DNA of 64,000 nucleotides, taken from Mediterraneibacter massiliensis (GTDB lineage Bacteria > Bacillota > Clostridia > Lachnospirales > Lachnospiraceae). Under the pieces are notes generated by a model. The model had not been told where the DNA came from. It was given only the letters and a program-made list of their open reading frames with translations, and searched no databases. The position numbers and the translations under genes are program-made. Shown here in pieces: positions 1 to 9,806 of this stretch. Position 1 is the stretch's first letter, and the number at the start of each line of letters is the position of its first letter. The stretch is taken from contig NZ_LN913001.1 of assembly GCF_001487105.1 (NCBI RefSeq), forward strand, positions 1,792,372 through 1,856,371, in the 5' to 3' direction.

Positions 1-2613
1 TGTTGCTTTTGAAAGGGCTTCCTCAATCCCAGCAGGATTTTTGCCGCCTGCCTGCGCCATATTCGGACGACCGCCTCCGCCTCCACCGACAAGACCTGCG
101 ATCGCCTTCACCAGATTGCCGGCATGGGCGCCTTGCTTCATTGCGCCTTCTGTAGCTGTTGCCATCAAGCTGACCTTATTCTCCGCGCCGGATGCAAGTA
201 CAACCACTCCTTCACCCAGTTTTTCTTTCAACTGGTCTCCCAACTCTCTTAAGCCATTCATATCCACGCCGTCTATCTTAGCGGCAAGAAGTTTTACCCC
301 GCCTATCTCTGTCACTTTATCCAGAATATCGCCGGCAGCACTCTGCGCAATCTTGCTCTTTAAACCTTCCACTTCAGCATGGAGCGCCTTATTTTCCGAA
401 ATCATATGCGTGATCTTTTCGGCAAGATTTTCCGGCGTTGCCTTTATCAGAAGCGCTGCTTCTTTCAGCTTTTTCTCCAGTCTGTCATAATACTCCATCA
501 GCCCGTTTGACGTGAGCGCCTCTATCCTTCTTACCCCCGCCGCTACGCCGGTTTCTGAAATAATCTTGAAAGACATGATCTCGCTGGTATTTTTTACATG
601 GGTTCCTCCGCAAAATTCAATAGAAAATCCCCCCATATCCACCACACGCACGATATCGCCGTATTTTTCTCCAAACAGAGCCTGCGCTCCTGTCTTTCTT
701 GCTTCTTCAATAGGCATATTTTTTACGATGACCGGCAGCGCATTTTCAATCTGCTCATTTACAATCTGCTCTACCTTTTTCAGTTCTTCCGGTTTCACCG
801 CTGAAAAATGGGTAAAGTCAAACCGAAGTCTATCCTCATTTACACTAGATCCCGCCTGCTCTACATGGGTACCGAGCACTGTACGGAGCGCTTTCTGCAA
901 CAGATGCGTCGCACTGTGATTGCGTGCGGAAAGGGCACGCTTACGCGCGTCTACTTTTAAGGTTACTTTATCAGAGGTCTTTATCATTCCCTTTGTAACA
1001 ATTCCTACATGACCGATCTTGCCGCCTAACAGCTTGATGGTATCTTCTACCCGAAATTCTCCTGTTTCCGTACATATGGTTCCCGTATCTGCCTCTTGGC
1101 CTCCGCTGGCTGCATAAAACGGTGTCTCCTGTACAAAAACTGTTCCTCGTTCTCCGTCAGAAAGAGCTTCCGTCACTTCTTCTTCCGTTGTCAATACTGT
1201 CACTTCTGATTCCCAGCTAAGATGATCATATCCTACAAATGTGCTCGTGATACTCGGATCGATAGATTCATAAACCGTCACGTCCGCTCCCATATAATTA
1301 GTCACTTCTCTGGCTTCTCTGGCTGTCTTTCTTTGTACTTCCATTGCTGTGTGAAAGCCTTCTTCATCTACTTTCAAATTCTTTTCTTCCAGAATTTCTT
1401 TTGTCAGATCCAACGGGAACCCATAGGTGTCATACAATTTAAACGCCTCGTCCCCCTTTAGGATCTCGGTTTTTTCTTTCTCCATCTGCGTGATCATATC
1501 AGATAGAATGCCCAGGCCTTGATCAATAGTCTTATTGAACTGTTCTTCTTCCTTTGCGATTACTTTCAGGATAAACTCTTTCTTTTCTTCCAATTCCGGA
1601 TAACCATCTTTTGAGCCCTCGATGACTGTCTGTGCCAGTTCTGGCAGAAAACCATTTTTTATATCCAAAAGCCTTCCATGGCGGCAGGCACGCCTTAGCA
1701 GACGGCGCAGCACGTAGCCTCGCCCTTCATTTGAAGGCATGATCCCATCGGAGATCATAAATGTTACCGACCGGATATGGTCTGTGATAACACGAATAGA
1801 TATATCCTTTTTATTCTCTTTTCCGTATTCTTCCTCTGCAAGGGCACACACATGATCTCTTAAGGCTTTGATCGTATCTACATCGAAGATAGAATCCACA
1901 TCTTGCACAACAGAAGCCAGACGTTCTAATCCCATGCCTGTATCAATATTTTTCTGTTCCAGTTCAGAATAATGTCCATTTCCATCATTATCAAACTGTG
2001 TAAATACATTATTCCAGATTTCCATGTACCGGTCACATTCACAGCCTACAGTACAATCCGGGCTGCCGCACCCATACTTTTCTCCCCTGTCATAGTAAAT
2101 TTCCGAACAGGGACCGCAGGGACCAGAACCATGTTCCCAGAAATTATCTTCTTTTCCAAATTTAAAAATCCTCTCTGCCGGGATTCCCATCTCTTTATTC
2201 CAGATTTCAAACGCTTCATCATCTTCCAGATATACTGACGGATACAAACGCTGCGGATCCAATCCTACCACGTCTGTCAAAAATTCCCAGGACCAGTGGA
2301 TCGCCTCTCTCTTAAAATAATCCCCAAAAGAGAAATTCCCCAGCATTTCAAAAAAAGTACCGTGCCGCGCTGTCTTCCCAACATTTTCGATATCTCCTGT
2401 ACGGATGCACTTCTGACAGGTCGTGACCCGCTTCTTTGGCGGAATCTCCTGTCCTGTAAAATAAGGCTTCAAAGGTGCCATTCCTGAGTTAATAAGCAGA
2501 AGACTCTTATCATTGTGTGGCACTAGAGAGAAACTCTTAAGAGCAAGGTGCCCTTTGCTCTCAAAAAACTCTAAAAACATTTTTCTTAACTGGTTTACTC
2601 CATAAGGCTGCAT
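1..2613 (-). CDS. alaS: Alanine--tRNA ligase (3' end cut by window edge)
   Basis: Charges tRNA-Ala with alanine in the cytoplasm. The minus-strand frame opens at an ATG preceded by AGGAGGAGAAAGA and reads MQPYGVNQLRKMFLEFFESK, the usual AlaS N-terminus with the class II catalytic core. Further on are the editing-domain zinc motifs HSATHLL and FCGGTHV, then the C-terminal C-Ala domain. The frame is still open at base 1 after 871 codons and AlaS is usually about 880 residues, so only a few C-terminal residues are outside the window. The hydrogenase gene lies 32 bp upstream on the same strand with no terminator seen between, so the two are probably cotranscribed. Confidence 0.97.
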   Translation of the reverse strand, partial: MQPYGVNQLRKMFLEFFESKGHLALKSFSLVPHNDKSLLLINSGMAPLKPYFTGQEIPPKKRVTTCQKCIRTGDIENVGKTARHGTFFEMLGNFSFGDYFKREAIHWSWEFLTDVVGLDPQRLYPSVYLEDDEAFEIWNKEMGIPAERIFKFGKEDNFWEHGSGPCGPCSEIYYDRGEKYGCGSPDCTVGCECDRYMEIWNNVFTQFDNDGNGHYSELEQKNIDTGMGLERLASVVQDVDSIFDVDTIKALRDHVCALAEEEYGKENKKDISIRVITDHIRSVTFMISDGIMPSNEGRGYVLRRLLRRACRHGRLLDIKNGFLPELAQTVIEGSKDGYPELEEKKEFILKVIAKEEEQFNKTIDQGLGILSDMITQMEKEKTEILKGDEAFKLYDTYGFPLDLTKEILEEKNLKVDEEGFHTAMEVQRKTAREAREVTNYMGADVTVYESIDPSITSTFVGYDHLSWESEVTVLTTEEEVTEALSDGERGTVFVQETPFYAASGGQEADTGTICTETGEFRVEDTIKLLGGKIGHVGIVTKGMIKTSDKVTLKVDARKRALSARNHSATHLLQKALRTVLGTHVEQAGSSVNEDRLRFDFTHFSAVKPEELKKVEQIVNEQIENALPVIVKNMPIEEARKTGAQALFGEKYGDIVRVVDMGGFSIEFCGGTHVKNTSEIMSFKIISETGVAAGVRRIEALTSNGLMEYYDRLEKKLKEAALLIKATPENLAEKITHMISENKALHAEVEGLKSKIAQSAAGDILDKVTEIGGVKLLAAKIDGVDMNGLRELGDQLKEKLGEGVVVLASGAENKVSLMATATEGAMKQGAHAGNLVKAIAGLVGGGGGGRPNMAQAGGKNPAGIEEALSKAT

Positions 2614-2645
2614 TCTTTCTCCTCCTGGTTCTTTTGTTTTCTATT

Positions 2646-4157
2646 TTATTTCAGTTCGATCTCTTCCAACTCTTTCGGCGGAATTGCCTTGCTGGAATTC
2701 TTTACATATGCCGCAAGATCTTTTTTCGCTGCCGGTACAGGAATATTCGTTCCTGCCCCCGCGATACATCCCCCTGGGCAGCCCATTCCTTCTATCAGGC
2801 AGCCGTTCATACGCCCTGCTTTTGCCAGAGTCAGGATCTTTTTACACTCTGCAAGCCCTTCTGCATGCTCTATATTCACCTGCACATCCGGATAATATTC
2901 ATTGATACATTTTTCAATTGCTTCTGCCACGCCGCCCGCACAGGCATAACCGCGGCCTGCTCCGGTAGCGTCATGGAAGGATGACTCCGCTTCATACTGT
3001 GTCAGATCGATTCCCTTCGCATCAAACATCGCCTGCATTTCCTCAAACGTAACGACAAAGTCTACATCACTGCGCACACTTCTTCTGGAAGCTTCCAGTT
3101 TCTTTGCCGCACATGGTCCGATAAATACAACCTTCGCATCCGGATGCTCCTGTTTGATCGTTCTCGCCGTCGCGACCATAGGGGTAAGTTCCTGCGAAAT
3201 CTGATCGATCACATCCGGGAAAAACTTCTTTGCCATCACTGCCCAGGATGGACAGCAGGAAGTCAGAAGAAACGGCAATTCTCCTGTCACAACTTTATCC
3301 ACATAATGATGTGCTTCGGCAATCGCACCAATATCTGCTCCCAAAGCCACTTCATACACTTCTGTAAAGCCTAGTTCACGCAAAGCTGCTTTAATGTTTC
3401 TCGGTGTGATATTCTTGCCAAACTGCCCCACAAATGCCGGCGCAATCTCCGCGACAACCTTTTCTCCTTCTGAAAGCGCTCTCGCAAGCTGGAAGATCTG
3501 TGATTTATCAGAGATCGCTCCAAACGGGCAGCTTACCATACACATTCCGCAAGATACACATTTGTCATTATCGATCAAAGCACGTCCATATTGATCTGAC
3601 ACGATCGCGCCTACTCCACATGCCTTCTGGCATGGCCGTTCTTTCTTTGCAATCGCATCATATGGACAGACAGATTTACATCTTCCGCACTTGATACATT
3701 TCTCCTGATCAATATAGGAGCGTCCGTTCACCATAGAAATAGCATCTCGCGGGCAGACCTCCTGACAGGGATGTGCCAGACACCCCTTGCAGACATTACT
3801 CACCTCATATTTATTTTCCTCACAGCTTTCACACGCAGAGGGAATGACCTGCATAAGCGGCGGTTCATAATATTTCTCAGAAATATTGCTCGCCTCCACC
3901 CCTGCGGTCAGGTGCACAGGCTTGTTCTCCGGGCGCAGGGAGAGCCCCATTGCCAGTCTCAGTCTTTCTCTTACGATCGCTCTGGAACGATACGTACTTT
4001 CTCTGTATTTCTCTGTATCGTCATTTACGATTTCATAGGGTATAGATTCCATATCATCCAATAAGGTCTTCGCGTCCGCCTTGAACCCCAATTTCGCAAC
4101 TTCTGTAAACACCCGTCTTCGAATCGCTCTCACCGGTGTCTGCAATCCTCTCATCAT
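2646..4157 (-). CDS. [FeFe]-hydrogenase-like protein, group B type, monomeric
   Basis: 503 residues. The N-terminal half carries ferredoxin-type 4Fe-4S motifs (Cys123/126/131/135, 154/157/160/164, 200/203/206/210). The C-terminal half has the three H-cluster motifs in variant form: TSCCPSW (299-305), GPCAAKK (347-353) and EGMGCPGGC (456-464). Biochemically proven HydA enzymes usually read TSCCPGW, MPCxxK and ExMACPGGC. The variants match the group B clade, whose function (H2 production, uptake or sensing) is poorly known. An in-frame ATG lies 11 codons upstream, but AAGGAGGAAACT sits directly before the ATG at 4157, so I start there. It has its own promoter and reads on into alaS. Maturation genes hydE/F/G are not in the window. 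Confidence 0.85.
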   Translation of the reverse strand: MMRGLQTPVRAIRRRVFTEVAKLGFKADAKTLLDDMESIPYEIVNDDTEKYRESTYRSRAIVRERLRLAMGLSLRPENKPVHLTAGVEASNISEKYYEPPLMQVIPSACESCEENKYEVSNVCKGCLAHPCQEVCPRDAISMVNGRSYIDQEKCIKCGRCKSVCPYDAIAKKERPCQKACGVGAIVSDQYGRALIDNDKCVSCGMCMVSCPFGAISDKSQIFQLARALSEGEKVVAEIAPAFVGQFGKNITPRNIKAALRELGFTEVYEVALGADIGAIAEAHHYVDKVVTGELPFLLTSCCPSWAVMAKKFFPDVIDQISQELTPMVATARTIKQEHPDAKVVFIGPCAAKKLEASRRSVRSDVDFVVTFEEMQAMFDAKGIDLTQYEAESSFHDATGAGRGYACAGGVAEAIEKCINEYYPDVQVNIEHAEGLAECKKILTLAKAGRMNGCLIEGMGCPGGCIAGAGTNIPVPAAKKDLAAYVKNSSKAIPPKELEEIELK

Positions 4158-4226
4158 AGTTTCCTCCTTCTGATTCTCTCTTCCTGCCAAAGCAGGCGTG
4201 TTTCTTTCCTCTCTTTTCCCTTAACA

Positions 4227-4255
4227 AATATAACGCCCTCTTAAAGCATTGTCAA
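4227..4255 (-). promoter_or_regulatory. Sigma-A promoter of the hydrogenase-alaS unit
   Basis: On the minus strand a perfect -35 TTGACA and a -10 TATATT are separated by 17 bp. The -10 lies about 70 bp upstream of the chosen start at 4157. This is a near-consensus vegetative promoter. Confidence 0.8.
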
Positions 4256-4291
4256 CACGCTTATTTGTACAAAAGACGGTACAACTTTTTT

Positions 4292-6679
4292 CTATCGTGT
4301 TCTTGCAAATACTTCCTGCGCATAATAGACAGACTGCATAGCATCTTTTCCATAGAAATCTGCTCCGATCATGTCTGCATACTCCTTGTTTAAAACAGCG
4401 CCCCCTACCATTACCTTGCAGCCCGGAGCCCTTTCTCTTAACTGTTGTATCGTATCTTCCATGCTCACGACTGTCGTTGTCATAAGCGCGCTTAAACCTA
4501 CCAGACGGATATTCTTTTCACATACCGTCTCCACGATCTTCTCCGGCGATACATCCTTGCCAAGATCTATTACTTCAAAACTGTAGTTTTCCAATAATAC
4601 TTTCACAATATTCTTTCCAATATCGTGGATGTCTCCTTTCACAGTGGCAAGGACGATCTTTTCCTTTTTTTCACCAGCGCCGCCCTTTTCGGCTATTTTT
4701 TCCTTTACTACCGCAAAAGCACTCTTTGCCGCTTCCGCGCTCATTAACAGCTGCGGCAGAAATACGCTTCCTTTTTCAAACCCCTGCCCCACATTATCCA
4801 GAGCTGGGATCATATATGTGTTGATGACAGACAGTGGATCCTCCTTCTCCGCCAGATATTCCGCGATGGTATGTGCTTCTTCCTTTAAACCTTTTTCAAT
4901 GGCTGTCTGTAAAGTCATATTATCTGCGGCCAAAACAGGCACAGCAGATGTTTTTGGCATATCTGCATATTTTTCAATATATCTTTCACAGTTCACATCC
5001 AGATCCTGCAGTGCATGATAGGCATACCAAGATTTCATCATATCTTCAGATGCCGGATTTATAATGCCGGCGCTGAGTCCATTTAGCATTGCCATGGTAT
5101 AAAACGCCGCATTGATGATCGGACGGTTCGGAAGTCCAAAAGAGATATTCGATACTCCCAGCACTGTGTGTACCTGCAGTTCTTCCCGAAGCCTTTTCAA
5201 TGTCTCAAGCGTTACTTTCGCTCCCTGCGGCTCAGAACTGATCGTCATAGCAAGCGCATCGATAACAATATCCTTTTTCTCAATCCCGTATTTTGCCGCC
5301 TCTTTTATGATCCGCTCAGCAATCTCCACTCTTCCCTGTGCGTCTGTCGGAATTCCCTTTTCATCCAATGTAAGTCCAATGACTACGCCGCCATATTTGG
5401 CAAGCAGCGGAAACACTTTGTCCATAGACTCTTGTTTGCCGCTGACGGAATTGACTATGGCCTTTCCATTATAGATACGAAGTGCTGTCTCAAGCGCTTC
5501 TATATCGACTGTATCTATCTGGAGAGGGAGACTTGTGATACTTTGCAGACTTTCTACGACCTCTCTCATCATCGCCGGCTCATCAATATCCGGCAATCCC
5601 ACATTTACATCCAGGATATGCGCTCCTTTCTCCTGCTGCATGATGCCTTCTTTCAAAATATAATCCAGATCATGATCTTTTAAGGCCTGTTTAAACTTTT
5701 TCTTCCCAGTCGGATTGATACGCTCCCCGATAATCTTGGATCCTTTATCTAAAAAAACAGCCTGTCCGTAGGAGGAAACTACTGTAAAATTTTTCTTTTC
5801 CACCGGTCTTAAGCTTTTTCCCCTTAAAGCATCTGTCATCGCTCGGATATGTTCCGGAGTCGTACCGCAGCATCCCCCTACCGCCGCAGCACCTTTTTCA
5901 ACAATCTTAACCATAACGTCGGCAAATTCCTGCGGACTCACATCATAATATGTATTTCCATCCTTCTGTCTTGGAAGACCCGCATTTGGCTTCACGATCA
6001 CCGGAAGAGATGTATACCGCAGGATCGTATCCAGGATCGGCTTCATCTGTCTCGGCCCCATGCCGCAATTAATCCCCAGCGCATCCACTCTAAGTCCTTC
6101 CAGCAATGCGACAACGGAAGGAACATCCGCACCGGTCAGCAACTTTCCTCTTTCATCAAAAATCGTTGTCACGAAGACGGGGAGCGATGTATTTTCTTTC
6201 GCCGCAAGTACTGCCGCTTTCATCTCATATGTATCACTCATCGTCTCAATATGGATCACATCCACACCGGCTTCTCTTCCATACAGAACTACTTCCCTAA
6301 AAGCTGCATATGCTTCTTCAAAACTCAAGTCCCCCATGGGCTTTAAGAGTTTTCCCGTAGGTCCTATATCTAATGCTGTATAGATCTTCCTCCCGACAGA
6401 TTCTGCCGCTGCTTGTACATGAGAAACTGCACTCTCTACGATTTCTTTCAAAGAAAATGTCTCATCATGAAATTTTAGAGCATTCGCGCCAAATGTATTT
6501 GTCAGTATGATATCGCTGCCTGCCTCGATATACTTTCTATGTATCTTCCGGATCACTTCAGGATGCGTCAGATTCCAAGTCTCCGGCAATTCTCCCGGGA
6601 ACAGGCCTTCTTCTTGCAGAAGCGTTCCCATTCCTCCATCAAAAAATAACAGTTCTCTTCCTAAACGTTCTTTTATCAT
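4292..6679 (-). CDS. metH: Cobalamin-dependent methionine synthase, lacking the activation domain
   Basis: Transfers the methyl group of 5-methyl-tetrahydrofolate via cobalamin to homocysteine. In 795 residues it shows the homocysteine-binding barrel with zinc ligands Cys205, Cys270 and Cys271 (GGCCGTTPEHI), the pterin-binding domain (about 315-560, IGERINPTG at its start), the cobalamin cap domain, and the B12-binding Rossmann domain with DIHDIG at 683-688 (His685 is the lower cobalt ligand). It ends right after this domain, whereas E. coli MetH (about 1,230 residues) has a further activation domain. That domain is encoded by the next upstream gene. The upstream extension to 6841 is rejected because GAAGGGATACAGA precedes the ATG at 6679, which overlaps the previous stop as ATGA. 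Confidence 0.95.
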   Translation of the reverse strand: MIKERLGRELLFFDGGMGTLLQEEGLFPGELPETWNLTHPEVIRKIHRKYIEAGSDIILTNTFGANALKFHDETFSLKEIVESAVSHVQAAAESVGRKIYTALDIGPTGKLLKPMGDLSFEEAYAAFREVVLYGREAGVDVIHIETMSDTYEMKAAVLAAKENTSLPVFVTTIFDERGKLLTGADVPSVVALLEGLRVDALGINCGMGPRQMKPILDTILRYTSLPVIVKPNAGLPRQKDGNTYYDVSPQEFADVMVKIVEKGAAAVGGCCGTTPEHIRAMTDALRGKSLRPVEKKNFTVVSSYGQAVFLDKGSKIIGERINPTGKKKFKQALKDHDLDYILKEGIMQQEKGAHILDVNVGLPDIDEPAMMREVVESLQSITSLPLQIDTVDIEALETALRIYNGKAIVNSVSGKQESMDKVFPLLAKYGGVVIGLTLDEKGIPTDAQGRVEIAERIIKEAAKYGIEKKDIVIDALAMTISSEPQGAKVTLETLKRLREELQVHTVLGVSNISFGLPNRPIINAAFYTMAMLNGLSAGIINPASEDMMKSWYAYHALQDLDVNCERYIEKYADMPKTSAVPVLAADNMTLQTAIEKGLKEEAHTIAEYLAEKEDPLSVINTYMIPALDNVGQGFEKGSVFLPQLLMSAEAAKSAFAVVKEKIAEKGGAGEKKEKIVLATVKGDIHDIGKNIVKVLLENYSFEVIDLGKDVSPEKIVETVCEKNIRLVGLSALMTTTVVSMEDTIQQLRERAPGCKVMVGGAVLNKEYADMIGADFYGKDAMQSVYYAQEVFARTR

Positions 6680-7332
6680 TCTGTATCCCTTCTGTAGATG
6701 CAATCTTTTTTCTCGCAGGACTCGCAGCCCTTTATATGGCACTTTTCTTCTGTGGGACTGACCCCTATAACAGCTGTAACAGATTTTGTAGGTACCATCA
6801 TAGCTCCTCCTGTCATAGTAAGCCCGATCCGCTTTGCACAATCCAACATTCGGATCAGAGCTTCTTGGTATTCCATGCCAAAATCTCCGTATCCCGGACT
6901 AAAACGTGGACGCAGATATTTGTTTTCTTTTCGCAATGCCTCTCCGATCTTTTCCTGACACATATCACAATATTCTTCCAGCACAGCAGCCGCACAGGCC
7001 TGCAGGACAACTGTTTTCGCCATATCCGCAATGGTATATCTGCGAAGCAGCGTGTCCACTCCCGTTCCCAAAGTTGCGCCAAAAAATATAACCTGTTCAC
7101 AGCCTTTTAAATTCTTCCCCAAATTCCTACTTTCTATTTTTAAATTTCCTGCCATGATCTTAGTATCACTGTATTGCTTAAAATCAAAAATACGATAGAT
7201 GGATTTAGGGTCTGCCGCCTGTTTCAGTTCCCGGAAGGAATCTGAAATCATCGCAAGAGTCTGCTCATCTACCGTATTTCTGCCAAAACCCAGATAACGT
7301 ATGGCCTCTCTGACCTTCTTATCCATTCGCAC
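6676..7332 (-). CDS. Methionine synthase activation-domain protein
   Basis: A 218-residue stand-alone version of the C-terminal MetH domain that binds S-adenosylmethionine for reductive remethylation of cob(II)alamin. The stretch RPRFSPGYGDFGMEYQ (about 150-165) corresponds to the SAM-binding loop, and MMVPTKSVTAVIGVS follows near the end. A Cys-rich tail (CHIKGCESCEKKDC) is typical of clostridial forms. The stop overlaps the metH ATG, so the two halves of the enzyme are translationally coupled, and metF lies immediately upstream. The first possible start is GTG at 7332; ATG at 7326 is an equally reasonable choice, with GGGG 10 nt upstream. Confidence 0.9.
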   Translation of the reverse strand: MRMDKKVREAIRYLGFGRNTVDEQTLAMISDSFRELKQAADPKSIYRIFDFKQYSDTKIMAGNLKIESRNLGKNLKGCEQVIFFGATLGTGVDTLLRRYTIADMAKTVVLQACAAAVLEEYCDMCQEKIGEALRKENKYLRPRFSPGYGDFGMEYQEALIRMLDCAKRIGLTMTGGAMMVPTKSVTAVIGVSPTEEKCHIKGCESCEKKDCIYRRDTE

Positions 7333-7333
7333 G

Positions 7334-8209
7334 TCACCCCTGACATTTCACGATCTCAGATAAATTTCGCATAATAGCACATGCAATTTCTGGCTTATTC
7401 ATAGAATAAATATGTATGTTCCTTACACCATTGGCAAGCAGATCGATAATCTGGTCTGTCGCATAAGCAATCCCCGCCTGCCTCATTGCTTCCGGAGAAC
7501 TGCCAAATCGATCTAAAATTGCCAAAAATCTGCGTGGAAATACGGTTCCTGAAAGTTCCTGGCTCCGTTTCATCTGCGCCGCGCTTGTGATCGGCATGAT
7601 CCCCGGAAGAACCGGAACCGTAATTCCCGCTTCCCGTATCCGATACAAAAAGTTATAGTGGATATCGTTGTCAAAAAACATCTGGGTAGTGAGGAAATCA
7701 ACACCACAGTCTACTTTATGTTTCAGATATTTGATATCGTCTACTTTATGTTCATTTTCCACATGTCCTTCCGGATAACAGGCCGCACCGACACAAAAGT
7801 CGCCCTGTTTTTTGATTTCCTCTATAAGCTCATAGGCATAGTGAAACCGTTCTCCCGACGGGAACTGCATTCCCGCAGGAATATCCCCGCGCAGCGCGAG
7901 GATATTCTCTATGTCAAGCTTTTTTAAATTTGCGATCACCTCTCTTACTTCTTCCTTTGTAGAAGAAACGCATGTCAAATGCGCAATACTCTCCACACCC
8001 AGATCTCTTTTAATATGAGAGGCTATCTTTGCTGTATTTTTACTTGTCCCTCCTCCTGCGCCGTACGTCACACTGATAAACGCCGGATGAAGTTCTGCGA
8101 TTTTGTTTGTTGCTGTCAGTACTTTTTCAAATCCATCTTGATTTTTGGGCGGAAACACCTCAAAAGAAATATGGATCTTCTCTTCTCTTAGTCGGTCTAT
8201 GATCTTCAT
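7334..8209 (-). CDS. metF: 5,10-methylenetetrahydrofolate reductase
   Basis: A 291-residue FAD-dependent TIM barrel that makes 5-methyl-THF, the methyl donor for the MetH pair encoded downstream. Recognisable segments are FEVFPPKN at the N-terminus (FAD/folate-binding Glu), VTYGAGGG, HLTCVSST, LALRGD and TTQMFFDN. Start ATG at 8209 has AGGAGTTTAC before it. The stop is one base from the next gene's GTG, so metF, the activation protein and metH form a compact methyl-transfer operon. The length is typical for the family. Confidence 0.96.
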   Translation of the reverse strand: MKIIDRLREEKIHISFEVFPPKNQDGFEKVLTATNKIAELHPAFISVTYGAGGGTSKNTAKIASHIKRDLGVESIAHLTCVSSTKEEVREVIANLKKLDIENILALRGDIPAGMQFPSGERFHYAYELIEEIKKQGDFCVGAACYPEGHVENEHKVDDIKYLKHKVDCGVDFLTTQMFFDNDIHYNFLYRIREAGITVPVLPGIMPITSAAQMKRSQELSGTVFPRRFLAILDRFGSSPEAMRQAGIAYATDQIIDLLANGVRNIHIYSMNKPEIACAIMRNLSEIVKCQG

Positions 8210-8244
8210 GTAAACTCCTGTTCTTGTCTATCTTACTTTTGTCG

Positions 8245-9693
8245 CTATTCGCCAAGCAGGCTCTTATAAAGTTCTTCATACTGTCTGGCTGAATTCTTCC
8301 AGGAAAAATTCTTCTGCATCGCGCGCTCCGCGATCTTATTCCACTCTCTCTTTTTGTCATAAAAGATGTGTTCCGCATAACGAATAGTATTTAACATCTC
8401 ATGTGCATTATAATTTGCAAAGCTAAAACCTGTGCCCGTCTTTTCATACTCATTGTATGGTTCTACTGTATCTTTAAGTCCGCCTGTCTCTCTGACGATC
8501 GGAAGCGTTCCATATCTCAAACTCATCAGCTGGCTTAGACCACATGGTTCAAATAAAGATGGCATAAGAAACGCGTCACAGGATGCATAGATTTTGTGAG
8601 AAAGTTCATCAGAATAATAGATATTTGCGGAAACTTTCCCCGAATACTTCCACGCAAAATGGCGGAACATATTTTCATATTTTACTTCTCCTGTCCCAAG
8701 AGCCACAATCTGTACGGCGTCCTGACACAGTTCATCCATCACATAATCAATCAAGTCAAAACCTTTCTGGTCTGTCAGTCGGGATACGATCCCAATCATC
8801 ATCACATGGGAATCCTTATTTAGTCCTAATTCCTCCTGCAGCGCCAGCTTATTGACTGTCTTATTCTTCCGAAAGGTATCTACTGTAAACTTTTTAACAA
8901 TTTTGTTATCTGAAAATGGAGCATATTCCTCATAGTCCAATCCATTGATGATCCCGCACAAGTCATTGGATCTTGCGCTCATCAGCCCTTCTAACCCTTC
9001 TCCGAAAAATGACGTCTTGATTTCTTCGGCATATGTCCGGCTCACCGTCGTCACTTTATCCGCATAAACGATTCCGCCTTTTAAGAGATTTGCATCCTTA
9101 TATGCCTCCATCTTATCCGGCACGAAATAATATTCCGGCAGTCCGGTGATCTCCCGTACCGATTTTGTATCCCACACGCCTTGGAATTTCAGGTTATGTA
9201 TCGTAATCACTGTTTTGATTCCTCTGTAATATTCTCCCATATACCGAAAATTATCCAAATATACCGGTATCAGTCCCGTCTGCCAGTCATTGCAGTGGAT
9301 CAGATCCGGGCGGAAGCCAATAACAGGCAAAATGCTCAGAACTGCTTTTGAGAAAAATGCAAACTTCTCAATATTCCACTTTGGATCTCCATCGTATGGA
9401 GCAAATCCACTGAAATAATATTCATTGTCAATAAAATAAAACGTAATCTTATTATGTACATATCGCAGGATCCCTACATACTGATTCTGCCCTGCAATAT
9501 CCATATAAAAATGATCCACATATTCCAGTTTGTCTTTCCACTCCTGCTTCATACAGGCATATTTGGGCAATACCACACGGGTATCATATTTCTTTTTATT
9601 GAAATATTTAGGCAGCGACCCTACCACATCGGCAAGCCCTCCCGTTTTTATAAATGGTACACACTCTGAGGACGCAAATAAAATATTTTTCAT
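8245..9693 (-). CDS. glgA: Glycogen synthase, ADP-glucose type (GT5)
   Basis: Elongates alpha-1,4-glucan from ADP-glucose in the cytoplasm. In 482 residues the N-terminal KTGGL motif (16-20, ADP-glucose binding), the central HNLKFQG and the C-terminal FEPCGLSQL/TGGLKDTV acceptor and nucleotide region are all visible. The GT5 Rossmann pair is complete. AGAGGGGAAAAG precedes the ATG. No other glycogen gene (glgB, C, D, P) is in the window, so the gene stands alone between spo0A and metF. It has its own promoter at 9742-9770, and a 35-bp gap to metF makes read-through possible. Confidence 0.95.
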   Translation of the reverse strand: MKNILFASSECVPFIKTGGLADVVGSLPKYFNKKKYDTRVVLPKYACMKQEWKDKLEYVDHFYMDIAGQNQYVGILRYVHNKITFYFIDNEYYFSGFAPYDGDPKWNIEKFAFFSKAVLSILPVIGFRPDLIHCNDWQTGLIPVYLDNFRYMGEYYRGIKTVITIHNLKFQGVWDTKSVREITGLPEYYFVPDKMEAYKDANLLKGGIVYADKVTTVSRTYAEEIKTSFFGEGLEGLMSARSNDLCGIINGLDYEEYAPFSDNKIVKKFTVDTFRKNKTVNKLALQEELGLNKDSHVMMIGIVSRLTDQKGFDLIDYVMDELCQDAVQIVALGTGEVKYENMFRHFAWKYSGKVSANIYYSDELSHKIYASCDAFLMPSLFEPCGLSQLMSLRYGTLPIVRETGGLKDTVEPYNEYEKTGTGFSFANYNAHEMLNTIRYAEHIFYDKKREWNKIAERAMQKNFSWKNSARQYEELYKSLLGE

Positions 9694-9741
9694 CTTTTCC
9701 CCTCTCTTTCAGGTATTTAAGAACAATATCTATTGTAGTCC

Positions 9742-9770
9742 ATTATAACGCATTTTCTCTATAATGAAAA
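9742..9770 (-). promoter_or_regulatory. Probable promoter of glgA
   Basis: Minus-strand -10 TATAAT with a weak -35 TTTTCA at 17 bp spacing, about 50 bp upstream of the glgA ATG. A weak A/T-rich hairpin just upstream (GAAAGAT-AAAA-ATCTTTTC) may terminate spo0A. Confidence 0.55.
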
Positions 9771-9806
9771 GATTTTTATCTTTCGAAAATCTCCTAAAAT
9801 ATCCAT

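Noticed and set aside
41..919. Plus-strand open frames opposite alaS
   Set aside because: The minus strand encodes AlaS with clear family motifs over the same bases; the plus-strand frames are shadows rich in Ser/Pro with no ribosome site.
4263..4286. Terminator for metH at TTGTAC/GTACAA
   Set aside because: Short stem, and the T-run follows on the plus strand, not on the metH strand; read-through toward the hydrogenase cannot be excluded.
8210..8244. SAM or B12 riboswitch controlling metF/metH
   Set aside because: The gap upstream of metF is only 35 bp and shows no riboswitch-sized conserved structure.
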